Assembly (NCBI GenBank): GCA_035582835.1
Contig: JAYKAV010002442.1
Location: 3,297,728 to 3,361,727, forward strand
Source: Phoebastria nigripes
Lineage: Eukaryota; Chordata; Aves; Procellariiformes; Diomedeidae
Reading direction: 5' to 3'
DNA: 64,000 nucleotides
Shown here piece by piece: positions 9,538 to 22,699 of this stretch. The notes beneath the pieces are model-generated. The model was not told where the DNA came from, made no database searches, and saw only the letters and a program-made list of their open reading frames with translations. The position numbers were made by a program, and so were the translations under genes. Position 1 is the stretch's first letter. Every line of letters starts with the position of its first letter.

Positions 9538-12500
9538 CCGCTGCCCCCTCCCTGCAGCCCCCCACCGCCGCTCAGCAGTCAGGGGGATCCGAGCCGAGCC
9601 CCCCCCTTAGCCTGCCCTTCCCGCAGGGTGCTTTAAAGCAGATGCACAAAGCTCCCCCCCACCCACCCCCCCACCCGCTCCCCTCCCCGCGCAGCTATTG
9701 CATCCCCCCTCGCACGGCTCTCCTGTCACTGGAGCAGCCTCNGGCTCACCCCAGGCAACCCAAAATCTTCCACCTATGCATTGCTGGGTACAGGCAATGT
9801 TGTTAAAAGCATCCTCTGCCGAGCCCCAGGTTGCTCAGAAAGCCGGAGGCTGCTCCTCATCTCAGGGACAGCATCACGCAGGGGACAGATCCCTAACGCA
9901 GCCCAGGCAGGGTCTGGAGAGGGGGAACAGGCTCTGCTTTGGTGACTGATAGTCCCAGGAGCTCTGATGGGCTGCACTCATCTTAAAAAGTGGCTTTTAG
10001 CATCCTGATTTGATTTTNTTTTTTTAAATAAGGCTTTAGCTATGCTGAGAGGGGAAAAAAAAAAAAAAAGGATCAAATGAGAATCATCTACAGTGCTCTG
10101 GCCAAATTTCAAATTGGGACTGGGTATCTGTGACTCAGAAGCATCTATATAACCATGCAGGAATGGAAGTTTTTTTTTCCAGGAACAAATTCATTACCTG
10201 CTAGATTAGGAAGAGATGTTTTCCCCATTTGCAAAGGGGAAGCCCTGCCAAGCCAAGCACCTCTGCAGCAGGGAGGCAGAATCCCCGGGCTGGTGCAGCT
10301 CACCCATGGACACCCAGGATGTGGGTGGAGAAGGTCCAAGCAGCTCCAAGATGGCATCTCCAGAGGAGGGTACCACGCCAATCTCTGCCTGATGTTCACC
10401 TGTGCAGATGTTAGCAGCTGTGGTATGGGCCATGACAGCCCTGTTGGCATCTCTCCTGCCAACAAAGCCCCAGGCCAGGCACAACGGCCTCGGCTACACT
10501 GCAGAGACTCTGCACNGCCTTGCAGCAAGGCAACTCTCACTCAAGCCAAGTGTTGCCTCTCTGCCGTCTGCTCACTTTTTTTGGTAGCAGCCTTGCCCAA
10601 TTCAGTGCTCCCCACGCCTGCTCACCTCAAGCTGCCTGCCTCAGCACTAAAAACAGAGAGGAGCATCATCTTCTTGTAAAACTGCCTGGATGCATCCCCA
10701 ACACAGACCTGAAGGGCTGACTTCTCAGGGTCAGCACCATAATTTATTCACTGAGAAATTAGATGGCTGGAAGACTAGTGAAAGCCAGCAAATTTCACAC
10801 CGAGCTATAAAATATGCATCCAGATTTAAGCAACTGCCGCTACTCCATCAAACTCCTCCTGGTCATTCGGCTGAAGCAGCCACACCAGGTGTCACACAGC
10901 AGCAGTGGCAGAAAAACTTGAAACTGCTTTAAGCTGAAAGTGTAATTTGCCGCACACTGCCANAAAACATACCCGTATTCACGAACGCTGCTGGGTTTAA
11001 TTACCAAAACCCATAAGTCCAACATCCAGTCTTGGCATCTTTAAAATCAATGGGATAACAATCTCNTAAAGCTCTCTTTCCTGGGATGGAGGAATAGCCC
11101 TCCGGAAATGGGGATTTTGGTTGCTATATCTGCCCCCCAACAAGCTCTCGCAAGCAGGAGCGCAGGTGATGGAGGTGCAGAAGGAGCAGTGCCATAGCAG
11201 CTCTCACCCAGCCTTCCCCCCTGCAGCCCCTTCCCAAGACACAAGATGTAGCACACCTTGCATTCCCACCCCAGAGATCCCTTTTCCTAACCTCTCTGCA
11301 AGTGTTTGCCTAAAGGAATCCAGAGCATCTTTGGCCCCATTTTTTAAAACGCCTGCTAGTTCTCAGCTGCCAAGCAAAATGCAACACAAACCTGAAGCAA
11401 AAAGCCACACAAACAGGAGTGTAGTTCCCAGCAGGTCCCACTCAAAGTTCCCAAACCCACAACATCCCACCACACCCCAGAAGGACCCACCAGTCCCCAG
11501 CTTCTCTAGGCATGAGATGCCAGAGCTGATTGCATGCATTAGCCACATTTTTTCAGAAAACTCTGGGCAGAGCCTGGAGAAAAACCCATGAGCCTCCATC
11601 CCTTTTCCTCCTCCCCTCGCTGCATGCATGCAGATGCTTCCCAGCGGCTGATCTGTTGTGACATCCATCTGTGCAAGCAAAGGAGAGACACGCTAAAGGT
11701 ATCTCCGCAAGTCAGGCGGGATGTCAGGACAGGGATCAGGCGCTGTGTATGATCTGCTTCTTGTCCTCTCCCCAAGCGCTCTTCAGCGCAGGCCAGGCGT
11801 GCCAAGGTGCCAGTGCTGCAGCCCAGCACCAGGTCCTGCTCGGGTGCCCTGAGCCCCGGCGCTCACCACCGCCCACAGTGCCCTGGGATCACAAGCACCC
11901 CAAGCTAAACTCCTCACATACCTCTTGAAGCCACCAAAAGCACACAAATGCACCACAGAGCCTTGAAGTTGGATGTTCCCCCACACTGCATCGCTGTAGG
12001 ATTGGAGCAGCTCATACATCAGAGCTACTGATAAAATAGAAGGATGCTGTGTCTTGAATCAAAGGGGGATTCAGCAACCAAATGATCGCAGGCTGAAAGA
12101 GCTGGGAGAGGTTTAAAGGACAGCCAAGAAACCTCCGGTCCTGCGCATTTACAGGGACACAGCAGGACTCTGCATCCAGCCCTGCAAAACCCACAGGAGT
12201 TGGTTTTGGTGCTTGGTCTCACTCTGCCACCATGAAGCTCGGTGCTTGCACTCACCCACGTCCCCACGGGCTGCGCAGATCTTTGTACTCTCCCAAAAGC
12301 CCAAACCAAAGCCAAGGGCCACCTTTGCAGCTGTGTACACCACCGAACAAGCACAAGGGCTTTGCTGACAGCTCAGGCAGAGGCGGGCGAGACCCCGTCC
12401 CCCCCAAACCATCGCAGCCTAGGAGCAGCATGGCTTTGCCCCGGTGCTGGCNGCAGCGATGCCATGCGGGAGGGAAGCACCCCCCGGCCTGCCACTGCTC

Positions 12501-15180
12501 GCTCTCCTATTCCCTACTGAAACACCCCACGCTGAGTGTTTCTGATGACCGCAGCGCTCCTCGGGCTAACTCTCTCTACCTTGGGCTGGGAGGCTTCGTG
12601 GCTCAGCTGAAGAGGCCTGAAATAATCACCCATTAATAAATTGCCTGGAGTGCCCTGCTGCTTTATTTAACCTTGCGAGTCAGGCTCTAATTAGCATTCG
12701 CAGCCGCATCCAGGCTGCTCCGGGCAGGCACACAGCAATCCCACCTCCTGGAGAACAGCTATCCGCCTGCCCCTGCTTTTCCAGCAGATTAAAGCAAATC
12801 TCCATCCCCGCTTCCAACCCCCAAATCCCTCTGTGCAACCTCTCCCCTCGGCCAAGCGTCCCAGCCCCANGCTAACGGAGCTGGCAGCCGGTGAGATATA
12901 ACCTCTCCATCCTCCCCTGTCTCTGATGGGTCCAGTTTTGGGCATTGCACTTCCAGAGAACCTGACTCAAGAGGATCCAATGGGAAAAAATAGGGATATT
13001 GGAGAATGACCCTGCCAAAAGGATCAGGGCTGAGCAGCATGGATAAGAGGAGACCATGGAGAGGAGGGAGGGAAAGAGCACAGACCCNGGGGGATATTTC
13101 CCTTCTTGCCACCAAAGCCCTGCAAGCACAGGGCTTGAGGGGGCAGATCCTGCCACAGCCAAACACCAAAACGCCGAGCCACCAAGCTTTATGTGTGCAT
13201 GGGAATGAGAAGATCAAGCTCAGAAAAGACATCCCCGGGCCCAGCCAGAGACAGTCAACAGGAGAAAGCTTACTTCTAGCCTGCCAAAGGGTTGGAGAGG
13301 GATTTTTTTTAAAAGCATTTTTTCAACCTCTGCACTACCCTAAGTGGAAGAAATCCCTCACTTTCTCCATCGGCATCCTCGTGACCCCTCTGGCGCAGCA
13401 GCGTTAGCTCCTGCCAAAGCCAGCAGAAGATTTTCTCCTCCTCAGATCTCCTCTTCACCCCCACAAAAGGCAGGTCTATGCCTGAGGACCATCCTGTGCT
13501 TTCTCTGATCTTCTGCCTGCCCTGCAAGGCTCAAGTCAGACAAACACAGCAACCACGGTACCAGCGAGCGGGATGACAGAGGAGCCTCCTGCCTTTGGGC
13601 TGCAAATATCCCCGGCAACCAAAAGAAAGCTGGACCAGAAACCCACCATCTCCATCCCCAATCTCNTGAAGCCAAACTCACAGGCTCAGCTTTCTCAGAA
13701 GCAACCTGTTAGCAAACAGGGTGCCTTCGATAAAATTACGTTGTCAGGACAAGAGCCAGGAGAAGATGGAGCTGTTGAAAAATTTTTCCGGCAAGTCTGA
13801 ACTTAGAGAAGCCCCATCCCTGGCATGCAGCCAGGAAGGAGACATTGCTTCCATCTTCTAAACCTGTGAAAGAGAAAAGGCCAAAGAGCAAAACCTCTCT
13901 CCGAAAGCTACTCAGTGCTGGGAGGTGCGAAAAAAACGTCCCCCTTGCCGCAGCGACANGCAGTCATCAGCTCGACAGCCTCTGCGAAGGCAAACACATC
14001 CCTGGGAAAGTGTGGCTAAGCATGATTCCTCAATGGGAAAAAGTTCATTGAAAAATTTTTAGGCTTATTTCCACTCAAGCAAATGCACAGAGAAGACAGT
14101 TACAGCATATTAGCTACTGGTTTATTGTCTCAGGAGCTAGAGCGGGGAAAAAGTGACCCCTGTAAAACTCCTCTGATGACAAAAAAGGACGCGTGGTTTG
14201 TATCAGAGCTCACAAAGATGATGCATTTTTTGTTATGGCAGCATCCACCACGGTGGTGTGCCCCAAGCTCGCAGGAAAGCTACTTCCCGTCAAGCAACCC
14301 TCACGCAGCTGGTTAGCGTCATCCACGAAAGATGAGGCACAACACCGGCTCTTTCAGGTGCTCTTTGGGAAGGACGATGCCATGCTGATCTCCTTCGGCA
14401 CCGTGTGGTCCCCCACGGCTAGGGATAAGCACCAGCATGTTTTTCCCAGTTAAAGAGCGAGAGCCTTGCTGGTGTGCATAGCGCCAGCCCAAAACCAGCC
14501 AAGCAACGGAGAGCGTGATGTGTTTTGGGTGACCCGCGCACCCATAACCCTGTGCTGAGGGAGCAGAGCAGACATTTCCATCAAGCATGCAAAAGGTAAG
14601 TGGAGACAAGAAACTCATCTCTCCTCTCTGCTTTTCTAAGAAAGATCTCTTGATGTTTCAAAGGCCACCTTGGGAAATCAAGAGCCACATTTGAAAGCTG
14701 CTTTAGTACAACTTCAGGGACCTTCCTAACTTTTCACATGGATTTTTTTTCAGCTCTTACATAGCGCAAGCGGTCCAAGCTAGGGATTAACATTTGTCAC
14801 GCACAAACCCAGCAAACACCTTTTGAACTAGGAAGGACCAACTGGCAAGTGCAGAAAAGCCTGTAACCCTTCAGAGGCAGCTGAACTGAGATTGCCTCCC
14901 ACACGTACACACACAGTAGAAATTTCACTGTCGCTGGCGTTCGCTGGTGCAGTTAGGTGGAAGTACCATTTCCGTGGTACAGATAAGTCTGCAAGGAGCA
15001 AGTCTCTCTAGGAACAGGTTGTGCGCTAATCTTCACAGCTGGGTTTTCACCAAACTTTCAAAAACCTTTCCCAAGTTTGAAGACTGTGTGGTCTGAAATG
15101 AAGAAAATGCCATTTTAGGAGTGCACAATGAGACATCATCTATGTTTTAAAATGTAAAACCTTGAGTTAAATGAAAAATA

Positions 15181-15241
15181 AGTTATAGTCTGATTGGACT
15201 AGATACCTCCTGAGGTCCCTTCCGCCCTGAATTATCTTATT
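15181..15241 (+). mobile_element. CR1 LINE 3'-end fragment
   Basis: The stretch TGATTGGACTAGATACCTCC followed by TGAGGTCCCTTCCGCCCTGA matches the 3' untranslated end of CR1 retrotransposons, which typically reads gattggactagatgacctcc tgaggtcccttccaaccctg. Only the extreme 3' end is present, as is usual for 5'-truncated CR1 insertions. It is closely followed by a longer CR1 piece in the same orientation. Confidence 0.75.
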
Positions 15242-15544
15242 ACCCTGTCATCTCTTAAACACAAATAGTACAAGGGAGTGGGGGTGTACTACACCTTAGA
15301 AACCATGAATAGAAAATAATGCGAACCATATATACTTGAGAGGCTGGAAAGCACCTCTCCCACAAACATCTCCTGGCCAGCAAACAGCCAGAATCACACA
15401 GGGGCAGCTGGGGGCTGCCTGGGAGAGGGGAACAGGTTGGATTATTCCAGGGGAGGGAAAGGACGAGGGTGCAAATGAGTATTGAATACCAGAAGTTTGA
15501 TTGCATGCATGCTGCACCGATTCCTGCTCGCAGTGCGGGGAGAT

Positions 15545-16312
15545 GATATAAAGCTGGGATTGATAAAGCAGAGGGTTGTGCTGCCATCCAGAGGGACTTC
15601 AGCAGCCTGGAGAAACAGGCAGATGAACAGTATGAAGTTCAGCTTCATAAGAAATACCAAGTCCTGCACTTGGAGAAGAACAACCCAGTACACGCTGGCT
15701 GGGAAGCAGCTTGGCAGAGAAAGCCCCGAGGGACCTGGTGGCCACCAAGCTGACCATGAGCCAGCAGCGTGCTCTTGCAGCAAAGGTGGCCAACAGCCTC
15801 CTGGGCTGCATTAGGCAAAGCGTTGCCAGCAGGTCGAGGAGGTGACCCTTCCCCTCTGCTCAGCCCCGGTGAGACACATCCACAGTGCTGTGCCCCCCAG
15901 GACAGGAGAGACGTGGACTTACTGGAGCAACGCCGGCAAAGGTGACTAAAGGAGTGGAACATCTACCCTACAAAGAGAGGCTGCTCAGCCTGGTTGGAAA
16001 AGGCTCAGAGCAGATCTTATCAATGCATATGAATACCGGACAGTGTGGAGTAAAGGCAGAGCTAGGCTCTTCTCTGTGGCTGGACAAGAGGCGATGGGCA
16101 CAAACTGCAATAAAAGAAACTCCATTTATACACAGGAATAAACTTTTTAACTGTGAGGGGGACTGAGTATTTGGGACAGATTGCCCAGCAAGGTTGTGAA
16201 GTCTCCATCCTTGGAGATACTAAAAACCTGCCTGGACACGGTCCTGGGCAGCCTGCTCTAGGTGACCCTGCAATGGACCAGGTGACTTCCAGAGGTCCCT
16301 TCCCACCTCACC
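15545..16312 (+). mobile_element. CR1 LINE, 3' part of ORF2 plus 3' UTR, degenerate
   Basis: This is a plus-strand CR1 copy about 770 bases long. Recognisable blocks occur in the expected order: the reverse-transcriptase C-terminal part (AAGTCCTGCACTTGGAGAAG; CTGACCATGAGCCAGCAG; GGGCTGCATTAGGCAAAGCG; TTGCCAGCAGGTCGAGGAGG), then the ORF end (GGCGATGGGCACAAACTGCA; GAAGTCTCCATCCTTGGAGA) and the 3' UTR end CCAGAGGTCCCTTCC. Stops and indels break every frame, so it is inactive. The 5' end is truncated, as is typical of CR1. It lies in antisense orientation within CACNA1E. Confidence 0.93.
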
Positions 16313-19300
16313 GCCTCCCAGCTATTCTTTGCTTCTGAGCCCCGGCCAGCGTTTGGACCAGCTCTGAAGGCTGGTTCCTGGGAAGCACAGCCAGCCCCAG
16401 CACAGTGCCTGGCTTCAACGCAGCCCCGAGATGTGGTAATAAAGCTTTCCAACACCCGCAGCTGCAGCTGAGACTCCAGTGAGGGAAGCAGGAACAAGGC
16501 GTGCCAGGATGCGGTGACAAAACACGAGGCAGCAGCTCCGGAGCAGAGGCATCCACCGGGAACTGCTTCATCCTCCACATTTGGCAACCATCTCCTAACG
16601 AGCCCAGCTCCCTGGAAGAGTGGCCTCAGCTGTGCAGGAAGGCTGGGACTGACCATAACTGCCCACCCTCCCGGCAGCCCTTGGGAGGTTTTGCAAAGTC
16701 ACCTGAATTAACTCAGAAAGAGAATTCTTCCTCCAGGGTGTGCCAGAAACCCAGACTTTGAGGCAGTTCGGGGAAAGATGCTGCTATTTCCATGCTGTTG
16801 CCAGGACATTCAGCAGAACTTGAGTTCATCCCAGGTCAGAAAACAATCTCTTCCCCATGTATCAAAACCTTGGTCTGCATGGAAGGGAAGGGGGGAGAGT
16901 GCAGGGAGGTCCAGGGCTGACACCTCTGGGAGAGTTGCTCCTCTGCTGCTCGAGGCCAAGTTACCATAATAAAAGCCATATTTCACTGCCCCCAGGTTTA
17001 GCACATCCTCGGCCCTTTCCACCACCTGCATTGCTACTCTTGCAGGGTAAAACATAAGCAGGGAGAGACATCTTAACTGAGAGACACTCGTTAGGCTCTC
17101 AGAGAGGTTAATTGCTTTGCCCCGGGTTGCAGAGGACTTGCGTAGGAGACATGCATGTAGGGTGCTCCCAGGTACAGAAGCCTGGCTTTGCCTGTCACCA
17201 AGATCTCAGGGCTTTCACCCGCAGAGCCCCCGCAGCTCCTGCCAGCTGCCTGCGCTGCCCTGACCTTCCTGCCCAGCTCCCAGGCACGCAGCAACAGACA
17301 TCTAAACCGGAGCCCATGGTGGAGAAGGACGTGGCTAAGCTGCCTCACCGACGTGACCGACGCTGCAGAGGTGCTGGAGGAGGAAAGTCATCTACCTCCC
17401 AGGGCAGGGTCAGGGAGGGAGGCATGAGGAGGGGTGACGGACACCAGACACTGGTGCCAGAGCCAAGACCAGGAGGAAATGCCAGGGCACCTTCTTCCTC
17501 CCTAGCAGCACTTATGGGGGAGCAAGGGCTGCCGTTTTGTAGGTCCCTCCCTCCCAACACCAATGCTGCAGCCAAGAGCTAGCACCCTCCTGCAGCCCCT
17601 CGCCCCCAGCCCCATGCTGGGGCAAGGACGGCCCCAAGNAGCCCCCCACGGAGCCCACTCGGGTGGGCAGGAACTGCTGCACAGAGCAGGGCTGCTGCTT
17701 ACAGCACAGCAGCAACACCCACTACATCCAACACCTCTCCCAAGACTGTGCCGCAGAGCTACCGGCAACTGTGACGGCAACTCGGAGCCATCCTGGGGCT
17801 CATCCCTTCTCTGCAGATCCAAGGGGGGCCAGGGCGATGAGTGCTGGACCAGCCAGGGCCACGCTGCTGCCAAAGCAGCCCCAGCCCAGGGGCATTTCCC
17901 AGGCAGCCTCGCTGGCACCAAGGAGCAAGCAGCAGTGCCACCCCGTGTGTGCTCCTGCCCTCTCCATCTCTGCAGCCAATTAAACCCAGATGGTGCAACG
18001 CGCTGGGGAATATGCTGGGAAGCAGGGATGGAGTTGGCAGCCCAGCGCACGCCAAGGGGGCCCTTTGTCTCATTCAGCACCAAGAAAAAAAAAAAAAAAG
18101 AGGATTAAAAAAAAAAAAGTCAGCTTCATTTGTAATCTGGGATGCAGAGTGTGCACATAACCAGACAGAGACTGCCAAGGCATAAAGAGCCCCTGAGATC
18201 TGTTAGCAACACCCTGTGCGTTTTCACAGTTTCTTCTGTTCTCTTACTTCTTCCAATAAAACCGCACGAAGGCAGAGCTGCAGTGACATTATGCTCCAGC
18301 CCAACAGGCTCCCTACGATCTGTCTCTCAGGTACGGATCTGAGCGAGCAGCAGAAAGCTCTCCTGCCCTGCGGCTCCATGGACCACAGGCTCCCAGATGG
18401 GCTATGGGGATCTCACTGCAGATCATGCCAAGCAAGGGAGACCTGGCAAGCTCCTAGCATCAAAGCCATTAACTCTAAGATACTACAAGACAGGAGATCG
18501 CTTTTAATGACCCNATCCTTTAGGAGCACTGTCCTGTACCATGGGCAGAGTACAACGCTTCCCACAGAACACTGAAACCTGCCACCCATCGCCCCCGAGC
18601 CCCAGGTACTTCAACACTGAATTACAGCATCCCACCTCCACGCTATCACCTCCAAACTGTACCACAACCCAGCTGCTTTCCCTCCATTCTCCACATCTCC
18701 CATGCTCCCTTNCTGACCTCTGGGAATCAGGCTTTTCCATGCATCTTGCTGTAGATATTCCAAAATGAGGGCACAGCTTGCATTCCCCAAATTGCACAAG
18801 CTAAACTCAAGAAATATCCATGCACACGTGGTTTTAAGCCATGCAAGGCACGTTTGGGTCCTCTCTGCTGCAAACTCAGCTTGAGGCTTTTCTGGGATGT
18901 TCCCCGGATGGCTCTGCCTGTCCTTACCATCAGCTAAGGAAGCAGCTGCTCAGCCTGGAGAAGCCACAGGAGGTTCCCCGTTTGCTTATTTTGACAAGGA
19001 GCTTTTCCTTTTGAGCTCTCTCTCAGCCAGACATAGTCCAAACGATGCTGCCACGCGTACACAGCAAAGGCACCGGTGATTCAACCACGACCACTCCACG
19101 CAGCAGCAGCAAGCCAAGCCTTGCTGAAGAGCAGCAGATATCTCCATCCCCAACCCTAACACGTGAATAGTGGGATGGAGGGCAGGGCATCAGGCTGGGA
19201 TGCTGGAAAACAGGTTTTAGTGTCTGCCTTGGGCTTAAGTCCCCTACACAAGAACAAGGTGGGCTGGTACGTAAACCCTTCACCATAAAGTTAAGCCTCC

Positions 19301-21040
19301 CACAGAGCCACTGCCCTAACATGTGCTTGAGTAGCANGTGGTAGACTGTTTTCTGCCCTCTGCCTCAGTTTCCCTACGAAAGAATAGGGAAAAGAGCATT
19401 ATCCCCTTACCTATTCTTATTCCATCTTAAGGGGAAAGCGCATTTCACTTGTGGGTTTTCACGGGCAAAAGGCAACAGAGATGGAGGCTTAGAAGGGCTC
19501 AGACCTGCTGACGCTAACACCGGTGAGTAAGAAAAAGCCTTCGCTTCTCTTCTCTCATCGCAACCCAGCACAAGAGCGGCTGCGCGCAAACAACTGGCTG
19601 CGCACCAGGAACGCTGCATCTCCAAAGACAAAGCTTCCCCAGGGGAGCAGAGGTCTCTCGTGCAGCGGAGAAGAGGCACGCGCGGCACTCGCTCCCCGTG
19701 CCCGCCCCACCGCACCCCACCCAGCCATGGCTGGCACACAGGAGCCCAAGGGGACCTCCAGCAGCCACCCAGTCACTCCCAGAGCCCCGACCAAGGCAGC
19801 GGATGCTCGTGTCAGAAACACGCGTTAGAGTTAACTCATGCAAGACAGACAGTGCTTGGAGCACAACGTTTAACCAAAAACTCCCCAGAAGCCTTGTGAA
19901 GGAGGTGCAGACCTCTCTGAACCGCCCTGGCTTAACTCATCGAGTTTTAGCAACAAGGGGGGGGGGAAGGACCTGCCACAGCTCAAAGCCAAGCAGAAAA
20001 GCTATTTTCCTGGTTCCCCATGTTCCATCTAACACCCACCACCACGCTGGGGCCACGGGAGAACACCACCCCCACCGAGCTCCCTGCTCAGCGGTGCTCA
20101 CTGGGAGTTAGCACCAGACCTCCCAGGCAAAAGCCCCTAGGGTGATTCAACCCATGCCCGCCTGTGAGATGGGCCCTTCTGAAAATTAAATCACAGGGAA
20201 ATTGCATTATTACTAATAAAATCATAGATAAGGAAATTAATTTGCTTTTTCTCCCCCACATGCTATCCGACTAGTCCCAGAGAGCACTCACGGCACTGGG
20301 GTTACTGGCTCTGCATACCAGCCTGGACTTCGGCAAAGTTTTTGGGGAAACATCACTGGTTTATGAGTCTGATGTTAAAGCAGGAGCCTCTGGCATGTGG
20401 TTTTTGCAGGCTGAAGGGGTATCAGGGCACCTAACGCTGGGAGAGGCACGGATCCAGCCCTCTGGGGCTCAGCCTGCCGTGCCGAGATCACCGGCTCCCC
20501 GGGAGGGGACTTGGCCAGGACGGGCAGTGGGGCTCTCCGGTCCTCGGTGGGACATGAGGTCTGTGAAGCCTGAGGGCTGCCGTCCGTGCCAGAGCCTGGC
20601 ATCCCCCCAGCACCGGTGGCTTCTGCAAAGNGCCAGCGTCTCCACCTCCCGCGGGCCATGGACTTGGGCATCTGCAAGGAGAGCCCCCCCACTGACAAAA
20701 ACAAGCTCGGGCTGGTGAAGGGAAGACAGCCCATCCCAAATCTCAGGGATGCCTGCCTTAGACGTGACATCCCACGCACGCCCACAATACCATTGTAAAG
20801 CAGGCTGAAACGCCAAAACCAAGCATCCAAGAGCTGGGAAATGCAAAGATTGGACCCTACCAGCCTGGGGAAACACCCAATTAAACAGGGAGAGATTGGG
20901 ATGGCAACTGCCTACGTATTCCCATCACGTTAAAGGCAGAAATATTAGGCTTTGTATTTGAGTTACTGCTAGATGGAGAAGCCGACGGCAGAGAAAGGGG
21001 CACATCCCGCACAGTACGAGCAGGAAGGGCTCAGGCTTCA

Positions 21041-21250
21041 TCTCCCCGCCACGAAATAGAGCTGTAGTCATCCAGGCAGTTAATTAGCAAGCAGCCGTTC
21101 TAGGAACTCGCTCCGCCAGCTGACAATTAACGAGGCCATCCCTCTGCTTCCTGCCCAGCCATGATTTATTCATCTGGCATCCCTGGTGGGTCGCGAAAAA
21201 TAACAAGGCACCGAGCGCTTGCTGAGCCCATATGTCAATTTATTTCCCCT
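21041..21250. promoter_or_regulatory. AT-rich island, candidate conserved regulatory element
   Basis: The stretch contains AGTTAATTAGCAAGC, GACAATTAACGAGG, CATGATTTATTCATC and ATGTCAATTTATT in otherwise GC-rich sequence, and it lies about 1.5 kb downstream of the extension exon in transcript order. It has no coding potential. Enhancer function is inferred from composition only. Confidence 0.25.
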
Positions 21251-21357
21251 GCGCGGGGCTTCCTGAGTCACCGGCCAGGAGGTTCCCCGGGCACAAAGGG
21301 ATGAGGACTGAGCCGAAAGGGCTGGGGAAAGCCCGCCTTGCTGATGGGCTGCCCTCC

Positions 21358-21380
21358 AAAAAAAAAAAAAAAAAAAAAAA
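21358..21380. repeat. Poly-A run (23 bases)
   Basis: There are 23 consecutive A. No retrogene or LINE body was recognised directly upstream, so it is treated as simple sequence. Confidence 0.85.
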
Positions 21381-22693
21381 GGCAGGAGCAGCCTCAGTGT
21401 TATCACAAGTAATTTTATCATGCAAAGCATCCCAAAGAAATCCTACCCGCTTCAAACGAGCAGAGCACTGACCTCCATCTCGCCAAAGCAACGTGCCGCA
21501 TCTAATTGATAGAGGGGCTCCCACCTCCTTCACCACCCTGGTGTTTTATAATACATTGATTATTCCCTAAATAAAGTGCCCAAGGCAGGGAACTGCTCCA
21601 GACCGGTGATATTGGAGCAGGATGTTCTGCAGCAGCTTATTCCAGGCAATTTTGCTGAGTAGACACAAGAGGGGGAAGCCTTATAATTTAAATGCAGTTT
21701 GTGCAGCGAATGCTGGGTGAGGGAGAATAGTACAGGACCTGGAGCTGGGTTTCTTTTGCAGCGCCAAGGCAAACTACAAGAAGAAATTGATTAAAGGAAA
21801 ATAATAAGTAAAATAAGTGGATTCTAGCTCTGCCAAGCACTTCTCTACCATTCTCCCAGGTTCATTAATGTCTCCAGCTTGTTCTGATTCAGGGGGTCTT
21901 GGCTGCTTCTTAGGATTAAATACAAATCCCCCTCGGAGCAGGGCTCAAGCCACAGCAAAAGCAGAAGGCGATGACCCCAAATACATCCAAAAGCCCTACT
22001 GCAGCTAAGGGAAACTGTCTTGAGGACTTCCAAGTTTGCTTTCGCCAGGCTCTCCGTGCCAACCGCCCCACGATTCATGGAACCCCCTCATCCGCAGAGA
22101 CCCCTTTGCACCGTTCCCGTCGGATGCCACCCTCCAGCTCAGACCCAAGAGAGGCACCTCTGACCGTTTCAGCTGACAAACACTTGCTTCCCACACATGG
22201 CACACAGGTATCTCTCTCCATCTCTCACACACGCACCCTGCAAACTCACTCGATCAGAAAAATACCGTGGTCCAGCCAGCTCAGGCCAGCCCGAGCCCTG
22301 CAGGACCCTGCCCCAGGGCAGGGCAGGATGGGTGCTGCANGAGGTCCCAGCTGCTGGAGGCAGGACCACACATCCCATCGCTTTTAAGAGTACAGGGAGA
22401 GGAAAGGACCCAGAAGACGTCTGGCAGAGTAGGGGNAAAAAAAAAAAAACCAAAACATCTCATTCCTTCTGTTTCAAGTTGTTCCCTGCCTTTAAAAATC
22501 CTCCCTGGAAAACAAAGGCAATGGGGAAAAGCAGCCCAGCTCAGGAGTGCCAGGAGATCGAGCACGGCTGGTGTTGGCTGCTCCTCGGGGGTGACACCGA
22601 CGTGACAGCCCTCAGCCCCCCCACCAACCCCACGGAGGACGGGGAACGCTCCCGCTCCCCCCGGCTGCCCACCTGGGCTGGGGGCTCTCCGGT

Positions 22694-22699
22694 ACTTAC
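22694..22699 (-). other. CACNA1E: 5' splice site of the CACNA1E extension exon
   Basis: On the minus strand the exon ends GTGGGA and the intron begins GTAAGTACC, a perfect U2-type donor hexamer. The reading frame hits a stop (TAA) inside the donor, so the frame is meant to leave the exon here. It does so after two bases of a codon, the same phase the MARFG exon needs. Confidence 0.88.

Larger units (their letters stand above)
5665..22699 (-). other. CACNA1E: CACNA1E intron between the extension exon and the MARFG exon
   Basis: This is about 17 kb between two same-strand exons with compatible splice phases (GA|G). It holds a GC- and CpG-rich stretch next to the MARFG exon, a CA/CG microsatellite, a 91-base assembly gap, a CTCF-like motif, two CR1 pieces near 15-16.3 kb, and AT-rich islands near 8.3-8.5 kb and 21.0-21.25 kb. 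The part from about 14620 to 15250 has no open frame of 60 codons or more and nothing recognisable except a CR1 3' end. No other gene was recognised on either strand. Confidence 0.7.

Noticed and set aside
21358..21380. Poly-A run as the tail of a processed retrogene
   Set aside because: No coding remnant or polyadenylation-signal-bearing body was recognised upstream, and no flanking duplication was seen.
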